From Heliocidaris erythrogramma (lineage: Eukaryota > Echinodermata > Echinoidea > Camarodonta > Echinometridae), in assembly GCA_025617745.1 (NCBI GenBank), contig CM046870.1:29903927-29967926 (forward strand): a stretch of DNA of 64,000 nt. Reading direction: 5' to 3'. Positions 23,915 through 35,455 of this stretch are shown here, one piece after another (within the stretch, counting starts at the first letter, position 1; every line of letters starts with the position of its first letter). Below the pieces are notes generated by a model. That model did no database searches and was not told the DNA's origin. It saw nothing but the letters and a program-made list of their open reading frames with translations. The position numbers were made by a program, and so were the translations under genes.

Positions 23915-25465
23915 ATTGACAAAATCCCACGTCTCGCATTGATAGTCTGGGAGCCTGTCCCGAAATAGTCACCCCATTTAACATATGAGATTTGACCCTT
24001 TAAAGCTACTTTGACCTGTGCATGTGATTCACAAAAAAGGTTGTCAGCTCGAACGAAGGCGCCGTTTGGTCCCCAGAGGCCCCCCCCCCCCCCCAAAAAA
24101 AAAGGGCCCCAAAGTCGGGTCAAATTTCAACACATCTAACATATACGCCAGCTTTTTACAGAAGGAAGGTGTATGACTATACATTAACAAAACACAAAAA
24201 CTGACAAAATTTTCCATCGGGAAGGGGGTGTAAAAACATGCCACTGAAAAAACACCAAAGTGCCCATAAACCAAGCTTTGCTGCCCCAAAGGCTCTGGAT
24301 GTAGAAAAGAAAATCCAGTTTTAGGAGTTACAACCTTAATAACTCCAAAGTGTCTCATTCAATTCATGTCAAATTTACATAGAAGTATGTTGAGTATTTT
24401 CTTGGGGTGCATTTTGTGTCAAATGATTATTTGAATAATAAGTTAATAAATTGTTACAATTCTCTTGCTTTCTCAAAAGTAGTCGCATGATATTGTCAGG
24501 ATTACGTAAACACACTCATTGTCCATCTACACCTGTTTGATAAGACATAATAGAGGAGCTTGTTAATTACCTGGGCTATGTGGCGGCCATGCTGAAATCT
24601 ACCATTCATGTGTTAATTACCCAAACAATTGCAAGGTTTCTATTATGCCTTGTCAAACAGGCGCAGATGCATTGACGTAGATCCGTGCATTCCTTCTTTT
24701 CATTGGGGGGGGGGGGGGGGAGGCTTTGTTCTCCATGAATGGTCACCCCCCCCCCCCCCAAGTTGCATATTTACGCCCGTGCGCATATGGACAATCGGTG
24801 TGTTTACATAATCCTGGCAATATAATTTATTATTACATTATTACGAGTTATTACGGTTGTAATGGCAAAAAAATGCTTTTCTCTGCATCCACAGCATTTC
24901 GGGCAGCAAAGCTTGGTTAAGGGGCACTTTGGTGTTTTTTTTCAGGGGCGTGTTACACCCCCTTCCCGCTGGAAATTTTTTTCAGTTCAAATGTATAAAT
25001 TTGGTATCAAAGGATGCGTAAGACTGTAGGCAATAAAGTCGTGAAACCTCAAGGCGCAAAATAAATTATCTTTTGAATATATTGCGGCAAACGTCCGGGG
25101 GGGGGGGGCTGGATTCCACCCCGGCCCTTTTAGGGTTAAGGGGGAAAATTTGCCCCATTTTTTAGAGGCGGACTGACAACCCATCCCGACGGAAGTTTGT
25201 GTCAGGTGGTTCAATTAATGTATAGTCATACACCTTCATTCTAACATATGTTAGATGGGTTGAAATCGACCCGACTTTGGGGCCCTTGGGGGGGGGGGGG
25301 GGGGCTCTGCGGGGAGGCAAACCTGAGCTGACAAGCTTTCTTGTGAATAACATGGATGGTCTCAGTAACTTTAAGGGGTCAAATCTCGTATGTAAAATGG
25401 GGTGACTGTTTCGGGACAGGCTCCTGTCCTATGAGGGTATATTTGCGAGATTTCGTCATGGCCAA
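23915..25465. mobile_element. 1.5-kb foldback element, copy 1
   Basis: Nearly the whole unit is one large imperfect inverted repeat. The outer block GCCTGTCCCGAAATAGTCACCCC (about 23952, key words GTCCCGAAA and GTCACCCC) pairs with 25394-25428. GTGTATGACTATACATTAA (24170) pairs with TTAATGTATAGTCATACACC (25216). CAAGCTTTGCTGCCC (24273) pairs with GGGCAGCAAAGCTTGG (24902). At the centre, CACCTGTTTGATAAGAC (24530) pairs with CTTGTCAAACAGGCGC (24649). Several arms carry G or C runs of 11-17 bases. It has no transposase. A second, rearranged copy is at 42161-43325. Confidence 0.75.
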
Positions 25466-28400
25466 ACGCACCGAGTTTGTAAGATATATCACATTTTTAT
25501 CAAAGATCAAAGACTCACACATTGCCACTGCCTATCCATTGATGTAGGGGCACAGTTTTGCCATGGTGCGAGGGCTGTTATTTATTCATTTACATTTTCT
25601 TTGTCCGAATGACCACTTTCCAGTTTCTAACTTTTTAACACCACACGGAAACCCAAGCATAGCATCCGATACTACCTCTAGGCATCCTTCACATTGCCAC
25701 CTTTTCCTACCTGTTTATCAACGGTCAGCTGGCGTGAATTGCTTTCTCCAGTAGACGAGCTAAGTTCTGCGCATATACTTTCTATGCGAACCGTCCGTCC
25801 CTCCGTGTACAAGCCGCCAGAACTGCTGAGAAAGGAAATGAATGGACTCATTAATAGCACCACATAATTTCCCAGTGGGATTGTTTGAAAGGCAAAATTT
25901 GATTAAACGTTGGGATTGTAGTTTCTGGCAGTTGAACTCAAAGTAGAGAGAACTGGTTTAAACAAAATACTCAAAACCGTATAACACTGCATTGCAGAGT
26001 CCAGGTTTTGCCTCGAATTCATATCCCTCGTGCGATACCACCACTACCTATAGATAATTACGTTATAAATATTTCAAAATAACTGAAGCAAAGATTGAAC
26101 CTAGATCATTTTTACATTCAAATTTGGATTTCGCCTTTCATCCGTACGAAGACCTTAATGTGAAGTGGAAGGTAATGCAACTTATGGAACAACAGTATTT
26201 CGAACACCCTAATGTTACCACTACATGATTATTAATGAATATGAATGTTGAAAAGCATAGTCAGTTGTACTTTAGATGTAGAAATATTTAAATGGAGTGT
26301 GTCTTACTCCATCCCGAACAATCTTACCCTATTGATTGATAATTATATTTTGAAAGTGTAAAGTAAGATATCTAAAGATCCTTAGAAATTGTATTAATTA
26401 TCTCGTTAATATAAGGATTGCTATCAAGCATTTTAAATCTATTTACAGTTAATTTGCAGGGAAACTACAAAAATAATTTACCAATGTAAGTATTTTTTTA
26501 ATGTATTCAATTTCTGCATTTCTATCTTAGCTTGCTTTGTAAACGCACTTCAACGAATCACATAAGGAATAAAAAAAAAATCATGTTTGTGTTCAAACCT
26601 TGTCATTATTTTTTCCTCTCAAATTGTTATTATAATAAGTTTATAAATAGGTCAATATATGTAAGTATTAAAATCTTGTCAAACTGATATAATTTGGGGG
26701 TAGTTTGTGGAAAATATAGCCACCAAATGGCTGTAGCATGGGTTTAACTAGTAGTCGATAAAAGAGTTCTTCCACAGCATTGACAGTATCGTCCTTCAAA
26801 GAAATATCCGATGGTGTACGACAAAATGAACTCTCGTATCGCTTTGACAATGATTAAAGAACAATAACAATGAAGTATATCGGTTGATTGAGTAACTCGT
26901 TTCGAAACACAAAACATTACAATATAACATACAGCAATATACAACAACTGAAATAAGTTGGCAATAAATATAAAGTACATGTACGAAACCTGGCATGATT
27001 ATACAAGAGATAAGAAGAAAACATGACAAATGAGGAACTAAAAGAAGCAGAGCTTGTTAGTCCCTCGATAATTAAGTACATTTTGAAAGTTATAAAATCA
27101 GAATGAATTAGTACATCCAAAATATGGAGTATTGCACATTGCCTTGAAAAAACTATATAGAAATACAAATTTCAAATAGAGGGGAAAAAAGAAAAAAGTA
27201 AGTACATGTATACCCTCCCTTGTCAAAAGTATAACAATATAGTGAAATTCATTCGTTCTGCCGAGGAGGATGCGCGCCATTATCAGAAGGCGCAGATACC
27301 CGACAAAAATACTAGAACTTGATGAACTTTACATGGAAAATAATTATTGACATGTTAATGAAATGTACCTGATAACAAGATCTTAATGTACTAGAAAATT
27401 CATTAACACATCGCGCAATTACACTGATGTTATAAATTGCCTCCAGCGTAATCCATGTGTCTATGTTGCAATACATTTTGCAAGGGAAGGTATATACTTT
27501 TTCGTATCTTCCCTTTCTCTAAATATTGGCCGTTTTTAGATTTCATTTGTAAGTCATCCACGTATATTTATAATTGTCGAACGTCAAGTTTTGACGTATG
27601 CCTGCTTAAATCAATATCACTCTGTCCGGCCGAGGTATCAGTAAGTTATAGTAGAAGTAAGACGAACCAAGATGCTTAACCAATTTATCGCGTTGATCCC
27701 TTTCAATTAGGGTTTCATTTTATAGTCTGGCCGTTTGTTATCGTGCTTCCAGTAACGAAACCTGATTAATTCAAGGTTTAAAATGGAAACACTTCTTGCT
27801 GTGAGTATATAGATTCCGGTTGGTTGATCTAGTTGCAAAGAAACAGGTTGCAAAGAAATTTAAAAGAAGCGAGACGCTCTTTTGCTTTTCTTCTTGCGCG
27901 GCGATATACCATTACAATCAGGTCAACTTTGTTATTATTAAAATAGGCCTATATGCTTCTTGGTGTAAGTCTCCTGGTTTTGATACCAGGCAGTAAGATT
28001 GCACAGTGTGAGGTCGCTCGCTCATCAAGGCTACCTTAATACCTGAAAAAAAATTACTTTTCAGAAACGCGATTTGAAAAAGTACTTTCAAGTACAAAAT
28101 CAATGGTTCCGGATTGGTAATGATTTTGATATTTGCAATGCATAATGTTGGTAACGAGGTAAATCAGGCCCCTATTTATAAAGCAAAGTTGGATTTATTA
28201 TCATTATACATGTATAAGTTTTAAGTTAGACACTATTGTCCATACTTTGATAACATCATTGTGTTTTGTTATAAAGTTGATATTTCGTGATGAACAGATA
28301 TTTTCTAAGGTTAACAATGATATGATTTTTTTTTCATTTTTGTATGATGGGTGTTTATTTTGAATATCAAAGAGAACTGAGAATGATGAACAACAGAGGC

Positions 28401-29485
28401 CCCATCTCTGATCCCTGCGGGCGCCGATTTGGAATGTACGACACACAGACGACTATTGTAGTTTGCCAAGTATTACATTTTCAACTTCAATACTCCACGG
28501 GAATTCAACGGTAAATAATCAATTTCATCGATAGACAATGTAAATGACCAACAATTCTTGAAAATACATATATCAATTTATTAGCATTTATTATCAAACG
28601 GAATGACGATATCTATACTTAAGTCGTCGGGAATATATTTTCAATATTTATTTTTTAAATATTGTTTGTTGAATCTTTGACTGTTTGCTGCATGGGAAAG
28701 GAGGAATAATGAAATACCTAGTAATTTGTTTTTAAATACCTGCAATTTTAACGTTTACTGCATTATTATTCGATATTTCGTAATTAAAAAAAGAACATTC
28801 CGTTGTGTAAATTCAGAACGAAAGTGAAGTTACATTTGGATATCCATTCGTCAATATCTATGTAATTTAAAGTCAAATATTTGTACAACAGGTTTATCTC
28901 CATATCACAAAAGATTGTAATTTTAATTGATATTGATTATGTTGATATGATATTTAATGTTTAGCTAAATAGAGTGCAAGAAGAAAAAAAAAGACTTGTT
29001 TGCTTGTAATCAACTGTCTAGTATGCTATGTGTACGCAGCAGTGGCGGATCCGGGATTTTTGTGAGGGAGGGGGCCCAATATTCACAATTTTCTGACAAG
29101 CAAGAAATAAAGGTCATCAGCGTTTTGGGGTCTCTTTTTAATAACTAAAAAAAAATATCTGACAAGCAAAAAAGAAAAAAATGATCATCAGCATTTCTTT
29201 TTTTTTCCGGGGGCAGGTTCCCCCCCCCCCCCTACGTAGTACAATAACTGCTTGCATTTATGACTTTACTAGCCGTTTGCTTTACAGAACCACCTGTTAT
29301 ACTTATAACAATCTTGTACTGAATAATGTCGTTTTGTAAAAAATGTTCAAATGTATTTATATCAAACTTTAATGTCACATAAATCCACATGCAATATGTT
29401 GTTATTGTCCTGTACATGAAAAGTATAAGACAACTTGAAATTGTGTTTTGTTATAAAATGTAGATGTTATAGGAAATGTAAAAAT
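25466..29485. other. Gene-free stretch
   Basis: 4 kb of AT-rich sequence without a supportable gene. There is a small duplication GTTGCAAAGAAA around 27832-27858. Around 29040-29235 is a worn repeat-like unit (AGTGGCGGATCCGG, AAGCAAGAAATAAAGGTCATCAGC, a diverged direct repeat of it, then a C run at about 29220-29232). ORFs on both strands are short and motif-free. Confidence 0.4.
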
Positions 29486-29591
29486 ATAATTCCATTAGAA
29501 AGCAACATATTGCTGGTCAGCTCATATAACATTATAAAAATATTATGTTACATAAGCTCACCAGCAATATGTTACTTTCTAATGGAATGAT
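29486..29591. repeat. Small palindromic MITE
   Basis: About 100 bp of almost complete inverted symmetry. ATTCCATTAGAAAG, CAACATATTGCTGG and TCAGCTCATATAACAT pair with the right half, which ends CAGCAATATGTTACTTTC and TAATGGAAT. The loop is only a few bases around ATAAAAATAT. It would extrude or transcribe as a single long hairpin. No target duplication is certain. Confidence 0.75.
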
Positions 29592-30298
29592 AATCAGATA
29601 ACCTGAATTTGTAACACGATCGCAAAGACATTTAAAAAAATCACCCTGAGGCAATATCAATAGTCTTGTCGATCACCTTTTGAAAAGTGCGAATATTACA
29701 ATAATATATTAAGTAATCTGAACCTGATCTCTAAAGGCAATACAATGGGGTATTTTGAAATTGCCCTTTAATTTTCCAAGTGTACATTGAGATTGACAAA
29801 GGCGCCTCATAAAATGTCTCAAAATTATTTCTTCAGTTTTCCAAGGATATAGTTGTCAATACCTCCACGATAGCATGATGTTGTGTAGTTGTCAGTACCT
29901 CCACGATAGCATACTTGTCGTAATATTTGACATCACAATAAAACATAATGAATGGGAATTTTGAGAACTCGTGTACTATCGCCTAAGGCTTTTTTAAAAA
30001 TTGGGTCAACTATCACTATACCGCCAGGCTCATCTATACATATTGGTTGCCGTTATATGCCTTATTGCTCCCCGTATGACCTAGATATCACGTGTAAGGA
30101 TCAATTGCATAACGGGATCGGCCATTGAGAGATCCATCCATCACGTGCACGTAATACGAAGTGTTTCAACCAAGCCCCCTCCCTTTTCGGGACCAAGTTG
30201 GACATATATTTACGATTAATCCGAGAGAAATATTTCATTTTACACAATCATAAAAGTAAAGGTATCGCTCATCTTGTATTAACAATGAAATGAGTCTC
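29592..30298. other. Gene-free stretch with a short tandem duplication
   Basis: Two adjacent copies of a roughly 36-bp unit lie at about 29849-29922 (TAGTTGTCA(A/G)TACCTCC followed by ACGATAGCAT). Nothing else is recognisable. Confidence 0.5.
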
Positions 30299-30830
30299 TT
30301 AAAGGGGAGGTCCACCCTGATATCAAGATGGGTTTAAAACAAGCAGAAAATTGAAGAAACAGAGTAATGAAATTTTGAGCAAAATCAATAAAAATGAGAA
30401 AGTTATAAATTGTTGAAGGTGTAATTAATCAAGAACAAATTGGCAACTCCGTAACCTGTCTCCCGAGCCCCTTTCCCATGTATTAAAAAAAAATGATAAT
30501 TCCATTTTATCCAAGGAAAATGTTCAATGTACATGTACTCGAGATATAATCATTGCAAATTGTTTTTGCACAAAACCTATATGAAACAAATATATTCATT
30601 TATCGATAACTGAGAAAATGAAAATCTATGAAATATTATGTACAGAACAAATGGGATAGGAGTTGAAAATATACGTCAAGGAATTGCCAATTTGTGTTCG
30701 ATTGATTATAACATCAAAAATGTATATATTTTTTTTTTTCTGGATTTTGCTCAAACGTTCACTAATCTGTTTCCCCCTCTTATTGCTCTTATTCAAATCA
30801 ATTAAATATCAGGGTGGAACTTCCCTTTGA
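30299..30830. mobile_element. TTAA-type MITE (AGGG ends), 524 bp
   Basis: TTAA at 30299-30302 precedes AGGGGAGGTCCACCCTGAT. The right end is the inverse complement (ATCAGGGTGGAACTTCCCT, to 30826), matching at 19 of 21 positions, followed by TTGA (one change from TTAA). It has no ORF. The end layout AGG...CCT with TTAA resembles the THAP-bearing transposon at 19266-20224, which suggests the same superfamily. Confidence 0.75.
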
Positions 30831-33800
30831 GTGGTATGTTGTAGAGATATATAAACACGCCCAACCTGGCTGACATCAGAACATTGACCAAGCAGGAATA
30901 GATTTGTAGTTAAGATATGGTTTCCGAATGGTATAGAGGGCCTCCTAGGACGTGCAAGGGAACTCGGAGTTGCGCTTGCGACTGATCGCAACGGCTTGTT
31001 CAACTGCTCCTCAGTTTCCCAACAGGCAGAATCAAATGACTCTCAATTCACTTTTACTTGATCGGTATACCAATGAAACGTTACAAAGAACATTTAGGAT
31101 ATATTCAGAAAATAATATTTGCAACTCCAGGCTAATAAAATATAGGTCACACATCTGCTGTTCCACGTTTAAAGTATCCATCTATCTCTTTCCAAACAAG
31201 TTCTATTTCTGGAGATATTCGAGGCAGTAACAAGTATCACTCTCCGAAACAATCAGTTAGAGTCACATGAGATAAAATTGCATCCAGGACAGTGGAATTG
31301 GAGAATGATTGTCATATCATAAGCGAGGTTGATTCTGATATAAAAAGGTAAGTTTTTTGGTATTTTCCGTTTCAATAAAAGACCGCGAAAATCACGTCCT
31401 CGGAATGTTTTTTAAGCACCTTATAGAAAAAAAACCAAGATACTGTTCTGGAGGCCAAAGTAATTGTAGGCATTTCGCCAACTAAACATTTCTTTCTCGT
31501 TCTTCTTCTTTTGACACTTCAGAAGAGCAGTCAAGAAAATGTAAAAAGAGCATGTTAATGAATACCTTTTTATAATATATATAAAGCAGAGGTCATTGTA
31601 AAACTAGAATGCAACCTTTAATTATCATCATCGCATAAGACCGTTGACAAAGAGTGACCTGAATGTCTTTATTTTAAACTTTATTTCAGTCAGTGCCACG
31701 AGAAATTTTCTATTTAGATACTACATACAAATAATAAATAACAAAATATTATACCTTTTCATTGCTCCTAGTTTTTATATTGATTTAGAAAATAATTTTC
31801 AATTGAAAATCTCAATCGTCTATTAGAAATCATGATAAGTTGCTAATGACGAATATTTTGTATACCCACCCTCAAGCCTCTCCCTCTGTCTCTCTTTTGT
31901 TTTCCATCTTCTTCATCGAGTTTCTTCTTTGAATAGTCAATCCTACTCACCTTTACACTCTTTCCCTCAGTCTCTGTCTCTGTCTCTCTCCCTCTCTCTT
32001 ATATTTCCCATTATCTACGTTGTTCAATTTTCTCTCGTTGTCTCTCTTTGCCAATCTAGCTTTACATGACCCCTATCCCATCTCCTTCTCTCAATCTCCT
32101 TGTTCTGATACCCAAACCGGAAAGATGGTTCAGCTCGTACTTTCTTTCCTCCTTTTCTTGTTCTTTTCCTCGGTAACCCTGGATGAATTTTCAACGTGAT
32201 AAATCAGCGAGCATCCGACCCCAACCGCTTCCGCCGTACTACCACCTCAAGTTCCGTACCCTGATCATGTAGCACAATCGAGGTAAGATACTCTTCCCTT
32301 CGCTCCCTGATCGCCCTCGGCGTCGAAGACGAAACCGATCGCCAGACTGAGGGCAGGAGAGATTTCGTACCACCGTCCGTGAATGGACAAAGCAAAACAA
32401 CGAGTAATATTCCGAGATCTTGTTTAAGCAACCGTGTGTAAAATAACACGCTAAGCGTGCTCGTGAAATCTCGATTAAGATGTGCCTTAAAAGAATCGAG
32501 GTTAACAAGCAGCCAATGAACTCTTAGTCACAAATCACTAAAATAAGGATTACAAAAAAACAACGAAAACAGGGATTTTTTTTCACCAAAGAAAATGCTG
32601 CAGGGTCATATGGCTTGAAGTAAGTATCAGTGTGTTTAATTCATTGAGAATGGGGAACCTGAGCTTGAGCTGTTTCAGGTTTGGCACAGTGAGCAGTGAG
32701 GGAACTTATTAGTGACACCAGGTACTCTAGGTAATGGAATAAACGGGTTTAGTTTTCGACGCTCCAATAGACTTGCTCTATACAGCGAGAGGATGTCGGT
32801 GAAAGCGTTAAAAAATCAAGAGTCTTCTCTAAGCTTAGCAATTTTTAAAATTAAAATCGTCTTGAAATCCATCTTTTTATGTGAATGAATTATCAATTAC
32901 TGTATTTGCAATTTGTAATTGTACTTGTACTTTTTAAACCAAAAATATATCTTTTTTTAAAATAAATTTTACTTAATTGCATTTTAATTACTTAAAATGG
33001 AAAACCTTAAAAAATTATTTGGGTGTGTGTGCGTGTGTTGTGTGTGTTACTTTTTATCCACAACTACGATGAAATTGCACCGAATTATTGGTGCTGTTGT
33101 CGTCGTTGTGGTTCTTCTATTACTTCGTCCTCACGTATTGTCCATCTTGTGTTTGATTCGTTCCCCTTTTTTCTCCTCGGTTTCGTTTTTGATTCTTTTC
33201 CACTATATATTGCTGTACTTTCAGTGTCCATTTTTAATGAATAGATTACATCATTCTTTTGCATTGCAGTTGATGCGAGATGGAGGTCCTAGGCTATACT
33301 GTAGGTTTACAAACTTTAATAACTGTGCAGCCCCTTGACTGTGAACAAGTCTATAATTCCTCGGGCTAAAACTGCCTTTTGATGCAAGGTTTTACCTTTA
33401 AAATGGGGAGGGGAAATTGTTGTTGTTGTTGTCGATTTTTTGCATAAGATAGCTACAGCGATTGAGGGGCATTGTTCTTCCCAGGTTGATGAAGTACGTT
33501 TTCATTAGATTTCCTCAGATCATCCTATCTAAGGTAGATGGAAAATATGTAATCACATGCATTATAAGAATGGAACTGTTGAGGCAAGATGCAACATGTG
33601 ATTGATCAAGGTTTCCCGAAAAATAAGTTCAGATATCTTCAATATATTTAACTTTCCTCAATATATTTAACTTTATACTATTATGTATCCATCGTTGAGA
33701 CTTGTCTCAGAGGAAGACTGTAGGTGCAAGATCAAAACTACAGAAATGTGCAATTGTCTTGCTACCAAAGAGACCACTACAAATGGAGCATATATATATC

Positions 33801-34414
33801 ATTTAATATGATCATATCGTATCTACCGGAAACAATTGAAAGGATTCGTGAAAATGACTCATACACTCCTTCCTCTCCAACACGGATGACTGCCGTGACT
33901 AGTGGTACAAAAGGATCCAAGTTTTACTTTTGTTTCGGTATCACCCCCACGTCTATTTTTGCTCATTTATATGCTTTTTCTCATGAGGTCAAAGCAGATT
34001 TGAGGAAGATTAAAAAGTAGATTGGAGTGGAAGATATCACATCATCAGGCAAATGGTTACAACAGGTAGAATGAACAATATCAAATATGAGATAACTTGC
34101 AGTGCAATAAGAATAGTATAAACACTCAGTTCACACATAGGACACAGTAAACAACTGTGAAAAAATTATGAAAAACACATAGTTTATACCGTACAGATTA
34201 TGTAATCCCTAAGCTGGGTTACAGATGGAACACGTTAATGAACTGTACCTGTCATAACCTGGATACGAGACACGTTGTGTTCACCGGATTCATGATTTTT
34301 ACCTATTGTCCAGGACGATAATGCAAAAGTGTTCAACTAGGGTCGGCCCGTTTGCGACCTCTTTGCCCTAGCTCTGTTCTCTCGACCTCTGCGAACCAGC
34401 TTTATGCATCCATA
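30831..34414. other. Gene-free stretch with pyrimidine-rich tracts
   Basis: Pyrimidine-rich DNA lies at about 31860-32170. (GT)n is at about 33022-33050, (GTT)n at 33418-33432, and a short direct repeat TCAATATATTTAACTTT at about 33639-33673. ORFs at 32204-32508 (-) and 33724-34020 (+) have no recognisable domain. Confidence 0.4.
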
Positions 34415-35445
34415 TACAGTGTGAGTCAGAACAAATGTTACACTTTTTAAATTGAGTATTGTTTTAAAAATTTGGGATAAACAGAGTACTTTTTAGCATG
34501 TATGGATAGAGTATATTATATTCCTTTGTTGTTTGGTAACATTTTTTTTTTTCAATGTTGCTGTTGCGGTTCAGTGCACAACAGCCATTGTTTGAAAGAT
34601 AGTCAACCCTTATTTGCGCCAAGTCGTATGATTACCTGCTGAAACAGAGACAACAACATTCATACAAACAATGAGCGTAAACATGGTACAGTTTATGCAT
34701 ATGTTCAATCAAGAAAAATAAACATGAGAACCAATGAATAAATGAATAAATGAATAAATAAATAAAGCCAGAAATCATAACTTTTTCATAGTCATTTTGG
34801 GCACTTGGACATAGCTTTCAATCTTCCAGTCGGCGTCCGTTTCTCTCGATGCATTTCTGAGCTCGATAGAGCATCGCTGCCATGGCCCTACGAAGTGTCT
34901 GCATTTCTTTTGGCAGATTGGTTGCTTCTCTGACAATTCGTTGCTGCAAGTCATCCAGGTCTGCAGGTGGGCTGCTGTACACCTTGGACTTCAGGAACTC
35001 CCAGACGAAGAAGTCCATGGGTGTTAAATCAGGACATCTTGGGGGCCATTCTACAGGTTCGCCCAACGCTATCGCTTCAAGCTACTTAGCTTATGATGGC
35101 TGGCCCCTGCATTCACTTAATTTCGATATATTATTATATTTCAAGTTTTAAGATTTCAGAATATATTTGTATATATATATGTTTATATTTTTTTTTCATT
35201 ACAATTTAAGTATATTAACTGTCGCAATTCTTGTTTATCAATCGCCTTATAAATTGTATGATGAAGAAAAAAATAAATGTTAATACTTGTTTCATCAACT
35301 CGATTATCATTACTAAAGGCTTTCTTGCCCATTGTGCAGTGGAATCCAAATCAAGCAAGGCATTGTTGATGTTGGCGCACATGGGTTTTCAAAAATTAAA
35401 AAAAAAAAAAATTTAAATTGTAGCATTTTTCTGACTCGCACTGTA
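34415..35445 (-). mobile_element. Internally deleted mariner-like element
   Basis: TA dinucleotides at 34415-34416 and 35444-35445 flank complementary ends: left CAGTGTGAGTCAGAACA and right TTCTGACTCGCACTG, which differ at one position in the shared part. TA target sites and short inverted ends are typical of Tc1/mariner. The unit is about 1.03 kb, shorter than an intact mariner of about 1.3 kb. It contains only the C-terminal part of the transposase on the minus strand. Confidence 0.88.
34818..35066 (-). pseudogene. Mariner transposase C-terminal fragment
   Basis: 82 residues contain GEPVEWPPRCPDLTPMDFF, the signature surrounding the third catalytic acid of mariner transposases. The aspartate of PMD is at residue 18 of this fragment. 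LKSKVYSSPPADLDDLQQRI, typical of the family's C-terminus, follows. The stretch begins at a TTG codon. The frame is open only six codons further upstream before a TAG, so the N-terminal DNA-binding region and the first two catalytic aspartates are gone. It cannot be active. The family is cut-and-paste transposases in the nucleus. Confidence 0.9.
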
Positions 35446-35455
35446 CAGTCGATAG

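Noticed and set aside
33724-34020. 98-codon ORF as a second receptor fragment
   Set aside because: I looked for transmembrane receptor motifs and found none (no NPxxY, DRY or CWxP).
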